From Acanthoscelides obtectus (taxonomy: Eukaryota; Arthropoda; Insecta; Coleoptera; Chrysomelidae): a DNA stretch of 64,000 nucleotides. The translations under genes were made by a program, and so were the position numbers. The notes under the pieces were generated by a model. The model saw only the letters and a list, made by a program, of their open reading frames with translations, did no database searches and was not told the origin of the DNA. This document shows, piece by piece, positions 35,029-47,365 of the stretch (within the stretch, counting starts at the first letter, position 1; the number at the start of each line of letters is the position of its first letter). The stretch lies in assembly GCA_963669975.1 (NCBI GenBank), contig CAVLJG010000009.1, positions 59,443,867 through 59,507,866 of the forward strand, written 5' to 3'.

Positions 35029-36237
35029 TACTGTGTAATAATTTTATTGTCAGGTAGTTTTGAATAATATCCTTTCTTTCAACTTGTATTCCAGTGGTGG
35101 AGCACTTGTTCTGCTTATTTTGATAATAAATTGTGATTCTTTTTTTTAATATCTTGTTTTATTTGGCTCTCTAGGTACAATTAATTAGGTTTCATCATTA
35201 CTAAATTTACCCGACACTTGACAGCTGTTTGAATTGACCGATCCTTAGATTTCATTTATAGTGTTTTATTAATTCATTAAATTATAAAAAAGGAAAGAAG
35301 AATCACACCACCATTTTCTCTTATTTATAAAAGAGCCGTGACACAATGCTAATATACACACACACAAATATCTTGGTATTTTGTAAAATCTTAGAATTAT
35401 TTGCTCGAAATGAATTCGAAAAGTAAATCAGCTACACGAGGAATCTGATAAGTACCTGATGTAAGCTATTATTGTCTTGTGACTGTGCCAGTTATGATTT
35501 TAGCGAAAATATTCTAATGCCAGGTAAAAGGTTATTTGTGTCATAAAAATTGTTGCAAAGTTACTTCTAAACCTCGTTCTTTTTCGAGTCCCCGATCATC
35601 TTTGGTCGACCTTGACGTCAAAAAAGGCGAATGTGCTGTATACTTTATATTCGAAGATAATTCAACTTCAGCCTTTTTTATCTCACAAATTATGTTGTAC
35701 CCATTGAGACATTTGTCCAGGACAGTAAAATATTCAGCGGATCAGAGATTCAAGCGAAGTCCAATTTCCACAAAGAAATTGCGTGGTTCTTTATTGACCT
35801 TAATTTTACTTTGATAATCCTCTTATTACGATAACAGAGCTTATAAGATATTTAGTATCGACTTTAATTATAATACCACTAGTCGTTAAGTAGCTTATCC
35901 TCAAAAGTTTATTATCTGTCTAAAGAGACGAAAGGACTGACTTTATCAAGCATTCTATCTCCATAACTGAGGAGAGCAGAACGCACGACCTAAGCTAGGG
36001 CTTAGTAGTTAACTTAATTGAAAATGACGGCTGGGTTGACTAGGTGATAGCGGGAATAACCTTGGAGTTCCTCTATCGGGCAACTTAATATTCTGACCGG
36101 TCGCCTGCAATCAGCCGTCCACTTCTGTTTGCCATGCTTCAATACACTAGTGGATAATTGGACTATACCGGTAATGTGGTCTTGTTGATTTTATTCCAAT
36201 TATTTAAGGTGTCTTCGACTGCTCACCTGAAATTTTA
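35029..36237. other. No gene recognised before the LINE fragment
   Basis: Includes a short (AC)n tract near 35359. An open frame of 92 codons at 35536-35814 has no motif. LINE homology may begin as early as about 36200, but nothing earlier is recognisable. Confidence 0.4.
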
Positions 36238-36393
36238 TTGTATTTAACACATATTGTTAGTATGTGCCTTGAGAGCGGGACTTTTCCTGAAGCTTGGAAG
36301 GAAGCTATTATATCATCCCTTCAGCCAAAGTCTAGAATCCAACTACTCACAGTCATTTGTGACCCGTTAGTTTCCTGTGCTCTTGTTCTAAGG
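36238..36393 (+). pseudogene. LINE RT fragment, 5' piece split by the hAT element
   Basis: The frame carries the entry of an RT domain: HIVSMCLESGTFPEAWKEA, where relatives read SFxTGxFPxxWKxAxxxPL, then a degraded NYRPVS block. It breaks off at TTCTAAGG (36386-36393), the left target duplication of the hAT. The same LINE continues at 41730. Jockey/CR1-type by motif. Confidence 0.65.
36386..36393. repeat. hAT target-site duplication, left
   Basis: TTCTAAGG directly before CAGTGGTCGCC; the right copy at 41730-41737 reads CTCTAAGG, matching 7 of 8 bases. Eight base pairs is the hAT hallmark. Confidence 0.85.
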
Positions 36394-36581
36394 CAGTGGT
36401 CGCCCGCCTTCTCAGTGTGTTGAGCTACTTTGATTGTGAGTTTACCTAGTCGTAAGCAATGCAAGCCAACTTAAATGAAATTATACACAATTGTATGGGA
36501 CATATATGTGTTTACTTTACTAATACTAATACATAATAATAAACTAAAATAAACTAATAACTAATACACACTACATAACTA

Positions 36582-38004
36582 TACTAAGTGACATATAAAT
36601 CCGAACACCCAGTTTAAATGGTTTTATTTTAATGAAATTTTGTATAAGTACTTAATGAAGCATAATAAGTAAATGAGAAAAATTTCAAAATGATTGCACT
36701 GCTTTAAAGCCCTTTGACCTTTAATAATGTGTGGATGCACCCTGATGTGCTACGCATTCTCCAACGCGCCTAGGCATGCTTCTGATCAGGTGGTCAATGT
36801 CCTCCTGTGGTATCTCATTCCAGGCAACCACCAACTCCTCTCGAAGTGCTTCTAGAGTCTGAGGAGGACGTTGCAAATTGAGCAATCTTCTACCCATCAT
36901 ATCCCACACGTGCTCAATTGGGGATAAGTCGGGAGATCTTGGTGGCCATGGTAACAATGTGACATCATTATGTTGAAAGAAGTCTATTGTGACTCTTGCA
37001 ACATGTGGTCGGGCATTATCTTGTTGGAAAGTTGGATCTGCCAGTGTGTCAAGATAAGGTAAAAGATGGGGTTCTAGAACTTCGTGGATATAACGCTGCG
37101 CGTTCATGTTACCTCTGATGAAGATTAAAGGTGACCTGGAACCATAAGCTATAGCACCCCAAACCATAACTCCAACAGTGTGATGAACATGTCTTTCAAC
37201 AAAAAACTGTGGATTCCTCCTTTCACCACGTCACCTTCTAACCCTGGCACAACCATCATGCATGCCTAAACAAAATCGAGACTCGTCACTAAAGACAATA
37301 CTGTTCCATTCCTGATCCCAGAGTGACCGTTATCTGCACCACTCAAGGCGATTACGTCGGTGTTCTCGAGTTAAAGGGAGGACCCAGTGTGGCCGGTATG
37401 AAAACAAGCCAAAACTTCTCATTCGTCGGTAAACACTTCGCATGCCAATAGGTCTTCCGTGTTCTGCAAACCATTCATTTGCAATGGATCTGGTAGTGGA
37501 GAAACGGTCCCTTAAGGGCAATAATCTTAGGCGGCGATCTTCACGGTCTGTTGTTCTACGGCGGCGTCCAGTGCCCCTTGCTCTTTGCGTACGGCCTTCT
37601 CGAAGCCATGCCTGACAACACCTAACCACAGTGTCTACACTTCTTTGCGCTCTAACTGCAATTGCCCGAAAAGAAAGTCCAGCTTCCCGAAGTCCCACTA
37701 TACTGCCCCTATGAAACTCACTAAATTGACGAAATCGTACAGGTCTCCGTACTCTAGGCATCGTAACCGATCGTAAAGGATGTCAAGAACCAAAACCCGC
37801 CAACGTTGATTCTTTACTGCGGCTGAAATATTCATTTTTAGAGCGTTAGTGAATTAAAAAAAAGCAGTATAAAAACCGGAATGTCCAACTGATAAGGCTG
37901 AAAAATTTTTCACTTGTTATTTACAGTAAGATAAATACATTCACCAACTTTTATTAAAATAAAACCATTTAAACTAGGTGTTTGGATTTATATGTCACTT
38001 AGTA
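36582..38004 (-). mobile_element. Tc1-like element, copy 2 (inside the hAT)
   Basis: Starts TACTAAGTGACATATAAATC and ends with its complement ATATGTCACTTAGTA, flanked by TA. 1423 bp and very similar to 12793-14203 in opposite orientation. It inserted into the left flank of the hAT, between its TIR and the 3' end of its gene. Confidence 0.9.
36721..37761 (-). pseudogene. Tc1-like transposase with point stops (copy 2)
   Basis: Reads continuously in one frame apart from two stops. Start MPRVRRPVRFRQFSEF, HTH (GLREAGLSFRAIAVR), ARGTGRRRR linker, EHRRNRLEWCR and then TAA where copy 1 has Gln. IVFSDESRFCLGMHDG follows (first Asp), a second stop (TGA in the VRRxRGERR stretch), then VMVWGAIAYGSRSPL, FQQDNARPHVA (second Asp) and SPDLSPIEHVWDMMGRR (Glu). 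It ends GASTHY. The catalytic triad is intact and there is no frameshift, so it is closer to the ancestral gene than copy 1. Length is 346 codons counting the stops. Confidence 0.9.
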
Positions 38005-39047
38005 TACATCCATTCCTATCAATCGTAGGTGTTAATAAACTAACTTTTTATATATATATATAAAGGTAACTAAGAATAAAAAAAGCAACAAACTATTTTA
38101 AACAATAACATGTCCGGATAAAAAATGCGTGTTCAATGATAAGCCTGACTCAGACTCACTGAGAATTTCTTTAATGTTTGGAGTACCTATAATTTGATAC
38201 CGCCATTCCAATACAATTATCCAAATGTCCATCTGTAAGTCGAGTGGATAACGGTATTTGTTTCTAATGAACTTCATATTTAAAAAATAAGATTCACATA
38301 AAGAGGTTGAACTGAATAACGCTTTCACTTTCAAGGCAACACGACATGAAACTGAATATTTATCTTTACTTACCGAAGGCCAGGCACATTTTGTATTTGG
38401 GACAATGATTTTAAACCTAAATTATTTTGAAACTCAATCACATCCATTTCAGTCGCAGCGATGTCTCCGCTAAAATTCTGCGTAACAGAAGTTGCAAACT
38501 GTTGGATATCAATTTCCATGAAGGGTGAAACATCAAATTGCGCCACTATATCAATTTCGTTGAAATCCTTGAAATGATTTTTGAAGTTATAACTTGTTAG
38601 TTATAACTTTGAAATATCTTTTTTGAAAGAACAGGGAAATGCATGGTATCGCCATCGATCAAGTTTTGTTTCGAAAACTCAAGCTTGTTGATAAACGCTT
38701 TTATATCAGCAATCATTTCTGCTAGTTCTTTTGTCTCTCCCCTGAAGCTGCAAATTAAGTTTATTTAATATTTTTGTAATATCCACACGAAAAATAAAAT
38801 CTCTAAGCCGGATTGAATTTTAAAGTTCCGGAATAGGTTCATTACGTTGTTTGAAAAATTGAACTATGGCAAATATGATATTATTAAAACATTTCAGCAC
38901 TCGTCCCCTACTTAACCATCGGACAACAGAGTTAAGAAGTAGTTCCCCGTATTGACAGTCAATTTCATCGGCCAAGATTTTGAATAATCTTCTTTATAAC
39001 GCTTGACCTCTAATCTTGTTCACAATTTTTACTACCAATTTCATAAC

Positions 39048-40548
39048 AGCCTCTACTGAGCGGGGCCGTGGCAAATGCTTGTCCCGGAAGTTGTTGTATC
39101 CAGTATACAACTTCTTCCCGTTCAAATGATTGTACACGCATTAAGGTACTGATTGCCGGGTGGCAGTACAAGTCCGCCAAAGTGACCACTTTAGGTCTAT
39201 TTAATATGACTAACACGAAAAAAGAAGGTGGTAGACAAGGACCAGTCGACCAAGACAGTACCACTCGCTAGCTTTTCCCAGGGTGCCTTATAAATGTCCG
39301 CATGTTTCCACACCTAGGCTATGCAGTCGGTTGTCTTCCAAAACAAAGAAATTAATGGTGATGGATCCCTCGGGCACTAAGAATTCAGGACGTAAACTCA
39401 CTCCATTTTCGGAATGTCCGGGTGGAGGGTGGGCTGGAGGGAACAACATTGGAGATAAAGTTTGTTTTTGAAACAACTGTGGGATTAACAGCAACATTGG
39501 TACTATTCATCACTGCCTGCAATCCAATCGTCTTCTCTGCTTCCTGTTATAAGTAAGGTGATGGAAAGGTGCATAACCGCTAGCTTCTGGACTACCTCAC
39601 AACGATCCACAGGGGACCTCCTAGCTTACGTCACTCAATTGTGGAGTAAACTCATCCAGTCTTATGGCGAGGCTCATGCCGTTGCTCTTGACATCACGAA
39701 AGCGTTCGATCAGCTGTGGCACGCTGCCCTCTTAAGCAAACTTCCATCCTATGGCCTCCCAGAAAAGCTTTGCAGATGGGTGGCTAACGTTATCTCTGGC
39801 CGCAAGATGTTCGTCATAGCACTCCTTGGGGATGCAACAATCTTGTACAGTTCAATGCTTCCAAAACACAGTACTGTACTGTGATGAACAAAAGGCATCC
39901 TAGGGCTCATCCGGTTTTGATAGGTGGCCGAATTCTGCCACACACATCTTGTCAATAGCTGCAGCTGCTGGGAAAAAGCTAGGCTATTTGTTTAGGGATA
40001 AGAAGTACTTTCCTCCGCATGACCTTCTCGCTCTATACAAGGCCCAGATAAGGCCTAGCCTCGAGTATTGCTCACACGTTTGGGGTGCTGCCGCCCCGAC
40101 TACATTATCCAAGCTCGATATTGTCCACAGGAGGGCGGACCGATTGATCGATGACTCTTCTCTAACAGACAGTCTCGGAACTCTTTCGCACCGGCGGACC
40201 GTCGCCGATCTAGCTCTTTTCCACCGCTGCACCAACGGGCTTTGCTTCTCGGAACTCTCTTACATGATGCCGCCGCGCGATGTGCCTGCCAGACAGACCC
40301 CCCTGACTTTGGCCTCTCATCCTAACCGTGTCGAAATTCGTACATCCAGAACTGGGCGATACGACTGCTCCTTTGTCCTGAGGGTGGCGAGACTATGGAC
40401 CAATCTGCAAGAGGAAGCTTTTCCCAGTTATACTAACCTTAGGCAGTTTAAAAATCGTATTAACAAAATTTCTTTAGGATCATCATAGCAGCCGCGGTGT
40501 TCCGTCATTTAGGCTTCTGCCTGCGCGGCTGCTTCGATATAAAAAAAA
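39048..40548 (+). mobile_element. LINE insert inside the hAT gene (RT family copy 2)
   Basis: Bounded by the hAT codons for VMKL at 39047 and LNN at 40549, with an eight-A tail at 40541-40548 preceded by GCGGCTGCTTCGATATA. No clear target duplication is seen. It is 1501 bp, so strongly 5'-truncated. 39048-39500 shows no clear coding motif; RT begins near 39510. Confidence 0.75.
39510..40488 (+). pseudogene. LINE reverse transcriptase, C-terminal half (copy 2)
   Basis: The first frame (about 39558-39884) has RSTGDLLAYVTQLWSKL, VALDITKAFDQLWHAAL (catalytic Asp), KLPSYGLPEKLCRWVA, then a deletion removes the SGVPQG and YADD blocks: it passes straight to LLGDATILYSS. The second frame (39949-40488) is a long intact C-terminus: AAAAGKKLGYLFRDKKYFP, LYKAQIRPSLEYCSHVWG, DIVHRRADRLI, RVARLWTNLQEEAFPSY and INKISLGSS at the end, the usual Jockey/CR1 thumb and tail region. 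Lacking the catalytic YADD it cannot act. Copies 1 and 3 are at 8.3 and 62.3 kb. Confidence 0.85.
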
Positions 40549-41309
40549 GTTGTTTAGTTTAAGAGAATGACCACATAATGCTTGCTGATGGTTAATGTAG
40601 CGGTAACAGAGAAATTGCGGAAAACTTTCGTCTTTAAGACATAACACCCGGAGACCCTTATCACGACCCACGATAGCTGGAGCGCCATTGGCTGTCAAGC
40701 CTACCATTTTCTATATTGGAGATCTTCTTTAATCGTAAAACGACTAAAAACCATCCTGACGAACACGGTCATCTGAGAGGTGTCAACGACATCTATGGAT
40801 TCATCCAACTCCAGTGAAAAATAAGCACAGTTATCGATGTCATTTCTTAACTGTAAAACTATATCATTGCTCATTACTTCTACTCGTCTCTTAACTGTAT
40901 GAGCAGAAAGTTGCATAGATTTTATAGCAGACACTATCTCGTCTTTTTTTCTAAAGTTAGCAAATATTGAGTCTGCATCTTCTAAAAACGCTTGTTACTT
41001 CTGTCGATTGTTTTTAAAAAGAATGTCTGTTGTCCAATCAACTGATTTTTTAATTGTTTCAGTTTTCCGTTCTGGTTGCAGAACAGAATGGGAATGATTT
41101 TTCAAAATTCGAATGTACAGTTTCATAGTGCCTTTCGATATTCTCTTTTTTAGCAACGGAAACAGATGTATTACATAAGAAACATACATTTTTACCTTTA
41201 ACTTCTGTAAAGAAATATTGTTCTTCCCATTCCGAATGGAAATGGTATGTCTTCATCTTCTTAGTGCTACTCAAATGTTTTTAATTGCAGGCCAACTCTA
41301 ACCCGTCTC

Positions 41310-41466
41310 TGCCGTCTCTGAGTTTGTTATGTAATGATTTATTTGTGTTTTTGTTTTATACATATATTTATTTTATGTTGTTTCATTAGTTTTTATTCCG
41401 ACGAATCCTATACATACTTTGTAATGTCTCTTGGGATAATAAAAGAATTTGAATTTGAATTTGAAC
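41310..41466 (+). repeat. Possible LINE 3' tail with (GAATTT)n
   Basis: AATAAAAGAATTTGAATTTGAATTTGAA (given by position 41439-41466) after an AT-rich stretch is a typical short-repeat tail of a non-LTR element. It lies within the hAT 5' region, upstream of the BED finger. No coding part is attached. Confidence 0.4.
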
Positions 41467-41729
41467 GCTACCGCTAGACTTTGTGCCGTTCAGTTTTAAA
41501 CTGAGCGCACTGTCGCCTCGCCTTGCGTATTTATTCCGTTCAAAGTAATCGAGATAGTTCTCGAACAGATCGCTCACCGCAGTGTTGCCTCTAGTCGTGT
41601 TCATTATGAGAATTTACAAAATTTACGGAAGCTTTTGTGATTTTACACCTTTTTAAAATATGTTGTGAGCCATCAGAATTGCCTTTGCGAGCTACCGGTA
41701 GCTCGCGATTGACGGGTTGGCGACCTCTG

Positions 41730-43092
41730 CTCTAAGGTTTAAGAAGATGCAGTGTACATTCAACTAGTGAAATATTTAGAGTGAAATAACTTGTTTCCTC
41801 CTCATGAATTAGGATTTCGTGCGAACCATAGTACTATTTCAGCTTTGCTTCATCTAACTGACAATGTAGGTGAATTGATGAATGAACTTTGACACTGATG
41901 ATTGTATATCGTATATTGACTGTATGAATTGTGTCTGACTTAATTGGTTTGATTGCGACGTCAGCGTAGCTTGAAGAAGTTATCGGAACAGACAACGTCG
42001 TAGTTAACTTAACATATTAATACCACATTAGTGATGATAATTTCTTAAAAGCGTTTGGTACAGTTAATCACAAAATCAAGCTGAATATATTGGGGTGTCT
42101 GATATTCTGCTAAAATTTTTCGAAAGCAACTTGGCTGATAGAAAGCAAGCATATAGATAAGACCGTTAGGGGCCTCCCTTTTACTACTGTTGTTACATCT
42201 GGTGTTCCACAAGGGTTAGTTCTGAGGCCTCTGCTTCATTTAATCTATACGACTGATTGGCATTCATGTGTAGAAAGTTGGAACTTAAATCCTTTCAGTT
42301 AAATGAAGTGTCGCTTAAAATTGATACTGATCGAATTAATATCACAGATTTTTGCAAGAAGCACCCAGGAACAATTCTGAAAAGAGTTCAGGTATGCTTT
42401 TTTCTCCTAAGCCCATGTATAATAACATAAAGGACGTCATTGTATTGGTTATCAATAACGATCGCATCCCCATAGGAGAACATTCTAAAAACCTCGGTGT
42501 TATCTTAGACTTTAGCCTGAAATTTGATACACATATCAGTTACCTATCTTAAAACGTATGGAAAATTAAAACTTTTATGTTCCAACAAGTAAAATTTTAA
42601 CTTTGAGACCAGGAAGAAATCAGTTGGAAGCTTGATCCTGTCATCTTTGCAATATTCCTTAATTTTGTTCTATTCTTATTTGAACTCGTCGGATTGGTAT
42701 AGGTTACACAAAACTCAAAAAACTGCTGCAGGTTTGTATTTGGACTTCGTAAATATAGTCATGTACCATTCAAGATTTTATTTGACTGAAGATGGAATCA
42801 CAACTAGTTTATGCTATGAAGGTGTTTGTTCAAGTAGTTCGCTATGAAGGTGTTTGTTCAAGTAGTTCGCACTAAAAAGCCACCGTATATTAAAAAAAAC
42901 GACTACTAATAGGTAACATTAATCAGAGAAATCTAAATTTCGCGGTGCTACCTCACTACTCACCCCATTTCCAAATAAGCTTTACCTTTCATGGGTTCAG
43001 GTTATATAATTCCACTGATCCAATTTATCATGGTAAAACTATAGTACCTTTCAGGCGACTTGCTAAGAAACAGCTGAAGAGATAGTTTAAAG
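41730..43092 (+). pseudogene. LINE RT fragment, 3' piece split by the hAT element
   Basis: Continues the LINE broken at 36393. Across several frames one can read LGFRANHSTISALLHLTDN, a degraded DxSKAF block, GVSDILLKFFESNLADRKQAY, TSGVPQGLVLRPLLHLIY, then in 42352-42552 NNDRIPIGEHSKNLGVILDF and FDTHISYLS, and near the end TDPIYHGKTIVPFRRLAKKQLKR. YADD is lost. It has many shifts and stops and is older than the hAT it hosts. A (CA)n run near 43278-43288 may lie just past its tail. Confidence 0.7.
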
Positions 43093-45954
43093 GTACTGTA
43101 ATGTGAACTGTGCATCTATTAAATCACTTTTTACTTATGTTTCATATTACTTTACTTTGTTAGCTTGTACTTTCGTGTATGAGTATTGTAAAAACTTTCT
43201 CTTTCCACTTTACCTACTTACTATTCTTTCTCCTATTATTTTTATTTTTGTTTGGGTATCGAGTTTATCTTTGTTACACACACACACAGCTACTGCAGGT
43301 GAATGATACCTAGTGGCACCCCTAAGAATTCCTGCGGGCACCCATGCTAAACATTAATTACGTCCTTGTGATGCCCAAATATATAGATCTATAGACTATA
43401 TCCAACTTTTAGTTAGAGGTTGTTAGTTGAACTGCTTGAATCCGTCCAGATTAGGAATTTATACTTGTGTTCAACGGAGCAACGAGTAAATATTTGCTCT
43501 CGCTTTCTCTAATGACTTTGTTGACATCGAAAGTCACACTAGCATTTGCTGAACGATGCATCTAACTGTTGAGTCAGCTAGACTGCTGACTAGTATAGAG
43601 TACATTGCGTAGTATGGTAAAATTCTAGGGGGCTTAGACTGTATATACCAGTTATCCTGAAAGTTGGGTCTTTCGTTTTCGGAGTCAACTACGTTTGCAA
43701 CGCCAAAACATCACTGAGAACGTAAAAAAGAATTTAAAGAAGTACTCATTATTCATGTGGTAAGGAATCTTAATCACTGCCCTTGTCACATGTTGAAGTT
43801 GCCACTATTGGATTCAAAAACACGAGTTTCTTTAGCTCTTCTTACATTTGTAGCATTTGTGCTCTTCACGATATAAACAAACATATGCAGCTCTGATAGA
43901 AAGAAACATCGAGGACGCAGGCGATGCTCTGGGACACTCGCGGAGTACCAATAGTATGCATGCTCATATCATATATACAACTACTTTATTGCTTTATTGC
44001 TCTAGGAATGTGTCAATTGTGGTTTTACAAATGCGGTTTGCTAATAAACTAGGTTAACCGAAACACCCCGCGACCCCTGGCTTGGATACTGACTCACATA
44101 GTCTTAGTACTTCATATGTGTTGACGTGGAAGGTAATTGCGGAAGACGAGGGTGGCAGGGTCGAGCTGGTTCATTTAGTGCTTTTCAGAACCTAACATCT
44201 TGGTTATCTTAAAACTTTGATATATATGTCACTAAAAAACATGCTCACTATTGCCTGACCTAAGCGATCTGTAAAGAAAAGTTCCTACACTCAGGACACA
44301 CTGTATATAAATAAGATTGGTCTTTCCGCGGTTTTTGGCAGCTGCGTAATGTCAGACGTAATCAGTAAACAGATTAATTAATTCTACCACTCCTAAGAGG
44401 AGTTGCACTCTGCAATATTTAAAGTAGCTGCTACTCGCGCTCCTGCACTAACACATGATTTTTGCGATTCATTGCAGCAAAGGGCGTGTTTGTACATGGT
44501 AGCCTCACTTCTTTAGAGCTCTAGTATAAAAATATTTGGCAAAAATATTATGTAATATTACTTGACGAAATCAAGTAACCTCATTAAATTACACTCCAAA
44601 CATAATACTTGTATAAGTGTATATTTAGATGATATCGAGTCCAGCTCGTATGTGCATATCGCCTCACCACGCCACCTGCTACCTGCTTACATAAGTCCCT
44701 CAGATTCAACAACCCCATGTTTTAAGAGCAAATGTACAGGGAAATCTATGATGTGTGAAATACGTCTAATCGGTGCGTAGAATTACCATCGTTGTAAGTA
44801 TATTAATATACCAACGTCAGAAAGAGTTTCAATCCAGGACGATGTATCAAATCCGACTCTTAATTGGATGTCTGCTAAAATAAAAGAGAGTCGCACCGTC
44901 GTATCGCCCCTTCACCAATCTATTTTATCCCCTAATTAGATTTTTTATTCCGCGTAGTCGGTCTGCTAGTGATTAGCTGATCCAATTAGTTTATTATGCA
45001 AGCTATGTGGTGTGGGTAGCGACAGCAGACAACTACCGTGCTTCTTCCTCAGGAGCTTAGAGCAACCAACAGCAAGCCCTAGACAACGACGATCGATATA
45101 CACTGTCTGCCAAAATTAAACGAAGATTGTTTTTAATAGATACGACGTTGTGTTGGCAATCAAAGGCTGTTTTTATGCCTTGAAAATGCTAAAAATGCTG
45201 CGTTAACGATGCTCTAAAATGGTGCTTTCTGCGCGTGTAAATTGCTTTTGTATCAAGGAAATCGTTAACTTGTGCAAACCAAAAGTTATGCATAGTTTAT
45301 TTCACGTTTTTTTGGTGAATCACTCTAAAACTACCAGCATCACTCTCATACAACCATCATCCTCACACATAAGTTTACAATGCGCCTCTATGCGCGGACG
45401 CTTGTTTGTGTCAGCTCAGACATACGTCCTTTGGTGTCGTCTCGCCACCTCGAAAATTTGCTCGTCAACGAGTGATTATTACTTGTTTATGCTTGGCACT
45501 ATCAGCACATCTTAGATAACAATCAGTTATAAAACTCTCCTATCAGTGTCAAAGACGGTAGCCATTTCGGCGGATAAAGTTGAATGTAAATTCCCCCAGT
45601 ACAACGATGAAAGAGGTTTTATTGCACAGCAGCAGCCGGTGTTGCAGGATGCCAGCGGCCGCAGATATTATTTAAAATCGTAAATTTATACCATTCCGAT
45701 ATGATCTGGTACAGTTCGTGTGAACCAATAATGAAAAGGAATATGTTTGTTCAAGAAGGAGCTATTTATTTATAAAAAATATTTGAAATAAATTCGTATT
45801 GGTGGAAGTATTTTCAACAGAGAGAAAAACATTTACTTCCGTTATGCATTATTGGCTGCTGCGATATTCTATATTCCATTTTCCGTTTATTCGCCGTTAA
45901 AACACGGCAATCTAACATGACACTTCTGACGACTCCTCAGCTAAAATGTTCGTA
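43093..45954. other. No gene; isolated Tc1-like terminus near 45.1 kb
   Basis: No supported coding region in about 2.8 kb. TACACTGTCTGCCAAAATTA at 45099-45118, after TA, looks like a Tc1-type terminus, but no complement was found downstream. Confidence 0.4.
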
Positions 45955-46446
45955 TACAGTGCTTTTCTTTAATGCAGCATCCCATTGGATTTTTCGAACA
46001 TATCAATTCAAAAAATTAAAACTTGAGGCAATGAAATTCATGCGTGAAAAACCATATTTTGGAGTAAAACTGACAGATGAAAATGTGAAGATAGCCTCTG
46101 GGCGCCATCTTGGAAAAAACATTATATGAAAACGGGTGTCTTGTGGCACATCATTTTGAAGCTCCTGACGAGTAATTTATAGCCCTAGAATATAAAGTCA
46201 ATACCTTTACCTACTACAAAATGGTGGTACATTTAATAATTACTTGAACACAAACCCTCTAACATGCATATCTCTACAAATAATTGTAATTCCCTGCCGT
46301 ATCCAAAGCAACAGCGATAAAAACTTGTTTTGTTATTTTTTGTTGACATTGACCAGAATATCAATACGGAAACAAACATGTACAGTTAAAATATTCTTAT
46401 TTAGTTTTCGGTTTTAGTGCAAGATACTGTTTGAACTATTTTTAAA

Positions 46447-47365
46447 ATGGTCAACTCTCGTCCATTGGAAGAAAAAGTCCAAGCGTTTTTTATTTATGGT
46501 GCGACACGCAACTTTCACGACACCGAAAGGGTTTTTAATATTCGTTTCCCGCATCGTCCTATCTGTAGGAAATATTCAAGAAAACTTGTATCTAAATTTA
46601 CAGCTACTGGTAGTATAAACAACAAAAAGCCACCAGGTCATCCGACCATCCTGGAAGAAAAGCAAGTCCAAATAATTGGTGAGATCATAGTAAGTCCCCA
46701 ACAGTCTACTTCCTCCATAGCGAATGTATGTGAGGTTTGTCCTTCTACTGTATGGAGACTTTTGAAAAAGAATAAGTATCACCCATACAAAATTCAAATG
46801 GTACATCAGCCAACTGAAGATGATCCTGACTGAAGATCAGAATTCTGCAAGACTATGATGAAAACCATTGCACAGCATCCTACCTGTATCCAAAATATTT
46901 GTTTTAGACGAATGTACATTTTTTCTCAACGGTAATGTGCATAGAAAAAATTGTCGTTATTGGAGTGACACCAATCCTCACGTCTTCCGCGCAACTCATA
47001 CTCAATATCCACAAAAAATTAACGTTTGGGCTGGGATATTGGGAAATCATATTGTGGGGCCTCTATTCATCGAACAAACTTTAACCGGGGAACTGTATTT
47101 GCATATGCTGGAAAATACCATTGTCGCTCTAATCACCGAAATCGTCGAAGTGATTCCTAATAAATTCGATACTGATATTGTATTCCAGCAAGATGGTGCT
47201 CCACCACACTTCTACAGACAAAATAGGAATTATTTAGATAACAATTTCCTCGGTCCTTGAATTGTGGAATGGCCAGCTCGATCGCCAGATTTGACACCTT
47301 TAGACTTTTTATGGGGCTATTTGAAGCAAAAGGTGTACGAAACTGAACCTGCTTCAGTATTGGAT
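46447..47365 (+). pseudogene. Mariner-like transposase, main part (element E)
   Basis: This is the best-preserved transposase of its group here. The first frame: MVNSRPLEEKVQAFFIYGAT, FNIRFPHRPICRKYSRKLV, the linker FTATGSINNKKPPGHP, a second HTH (SSIANVCEVCPSTVWRLL) and a TGA at 46831. It shifts near 46875 into FVLDECTFFLNGNVHRKNC (first Asp), INVWAGILGNHIVGPLF and VFQQDGAPPHFYRQ (second Asp). After a stop, EWPARSPDLTPLDFLWGYLK (third Asp) runs to ASVLD at 47365, where the copia element has inserted. The remaining C-terminus is at 50850-50981. All three catalytic Asp remain. Confidence 0.85.
47361..47365. repeat. Copia target-site duplication, left
   Basis: TGGAT immediately before the LTR TGTTGAGG; the same TGGAT follows the other LTR at 50845-50849. 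A 5-bp duplication is the norm for LTR elements. Confidence 0.9.

Larger units (their letters stand above)
38098..41274 (-). pseudogene. hAT transposase (ZBED/GTF2IRD2-like), interrupted and degenerate
   Basis: From the right: MSSTKKMKTYHFHSEWEEQY, a BED-type zinc finger with CFLCNTS and RHYETVH (41200-41110), a gap, MSAIKSMQLSAHTVKRRVEVM and YFSLELDESIDVVDTSQM (40935-40700), then LTANGAPAIVGRDKG, INHQQALCGHSLKLNN up to 40549. The LINE insert follows. The gene resumes at 39047 with VMKLVVKIVNKIRGQAL, LADEIDCQYGELLLNSVVRWLSRGRVLKCF, and ends with the C-terminal dimerisation block VKALFSSTSLCESYFLNMKF (38330-38100). Joining across the insert restores the frame exactly. Several stops and shifts make it inactive. 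Relatives include domesticated vertebrate ZBED5 and GTF2IRD2 genes. Confidence 0.8.
36394..41729 (-). mobile_element. hAT transposon with nested insertions
   Basis: The left end is CAGTGGTCGCCCGCC and the right end is GGTTGGCGACCTCTG (complement CAGAGGTCGCCAACC), differing at only three positions. 8-bp duplications flank it. The gene reads from right to left. Without the Tc1-like insert (36582-38004) and the LINE insert (39048-40548) the element is about 2.4 kb. A LINE-type tail at 41310-41466 may be a third insert near the gene start. Confidence 0.9.

Noticed and set aside
35536..35814. 92-codon open frame as a host gene
   Set aside because: No recognisable domain, no splice signals that extend it, and poor composition for coding sequence.
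45917..46129. 70-codon open frame as a gene
   Set aside because: It falls within the 300-bp TIR of element E, which is non-coding.
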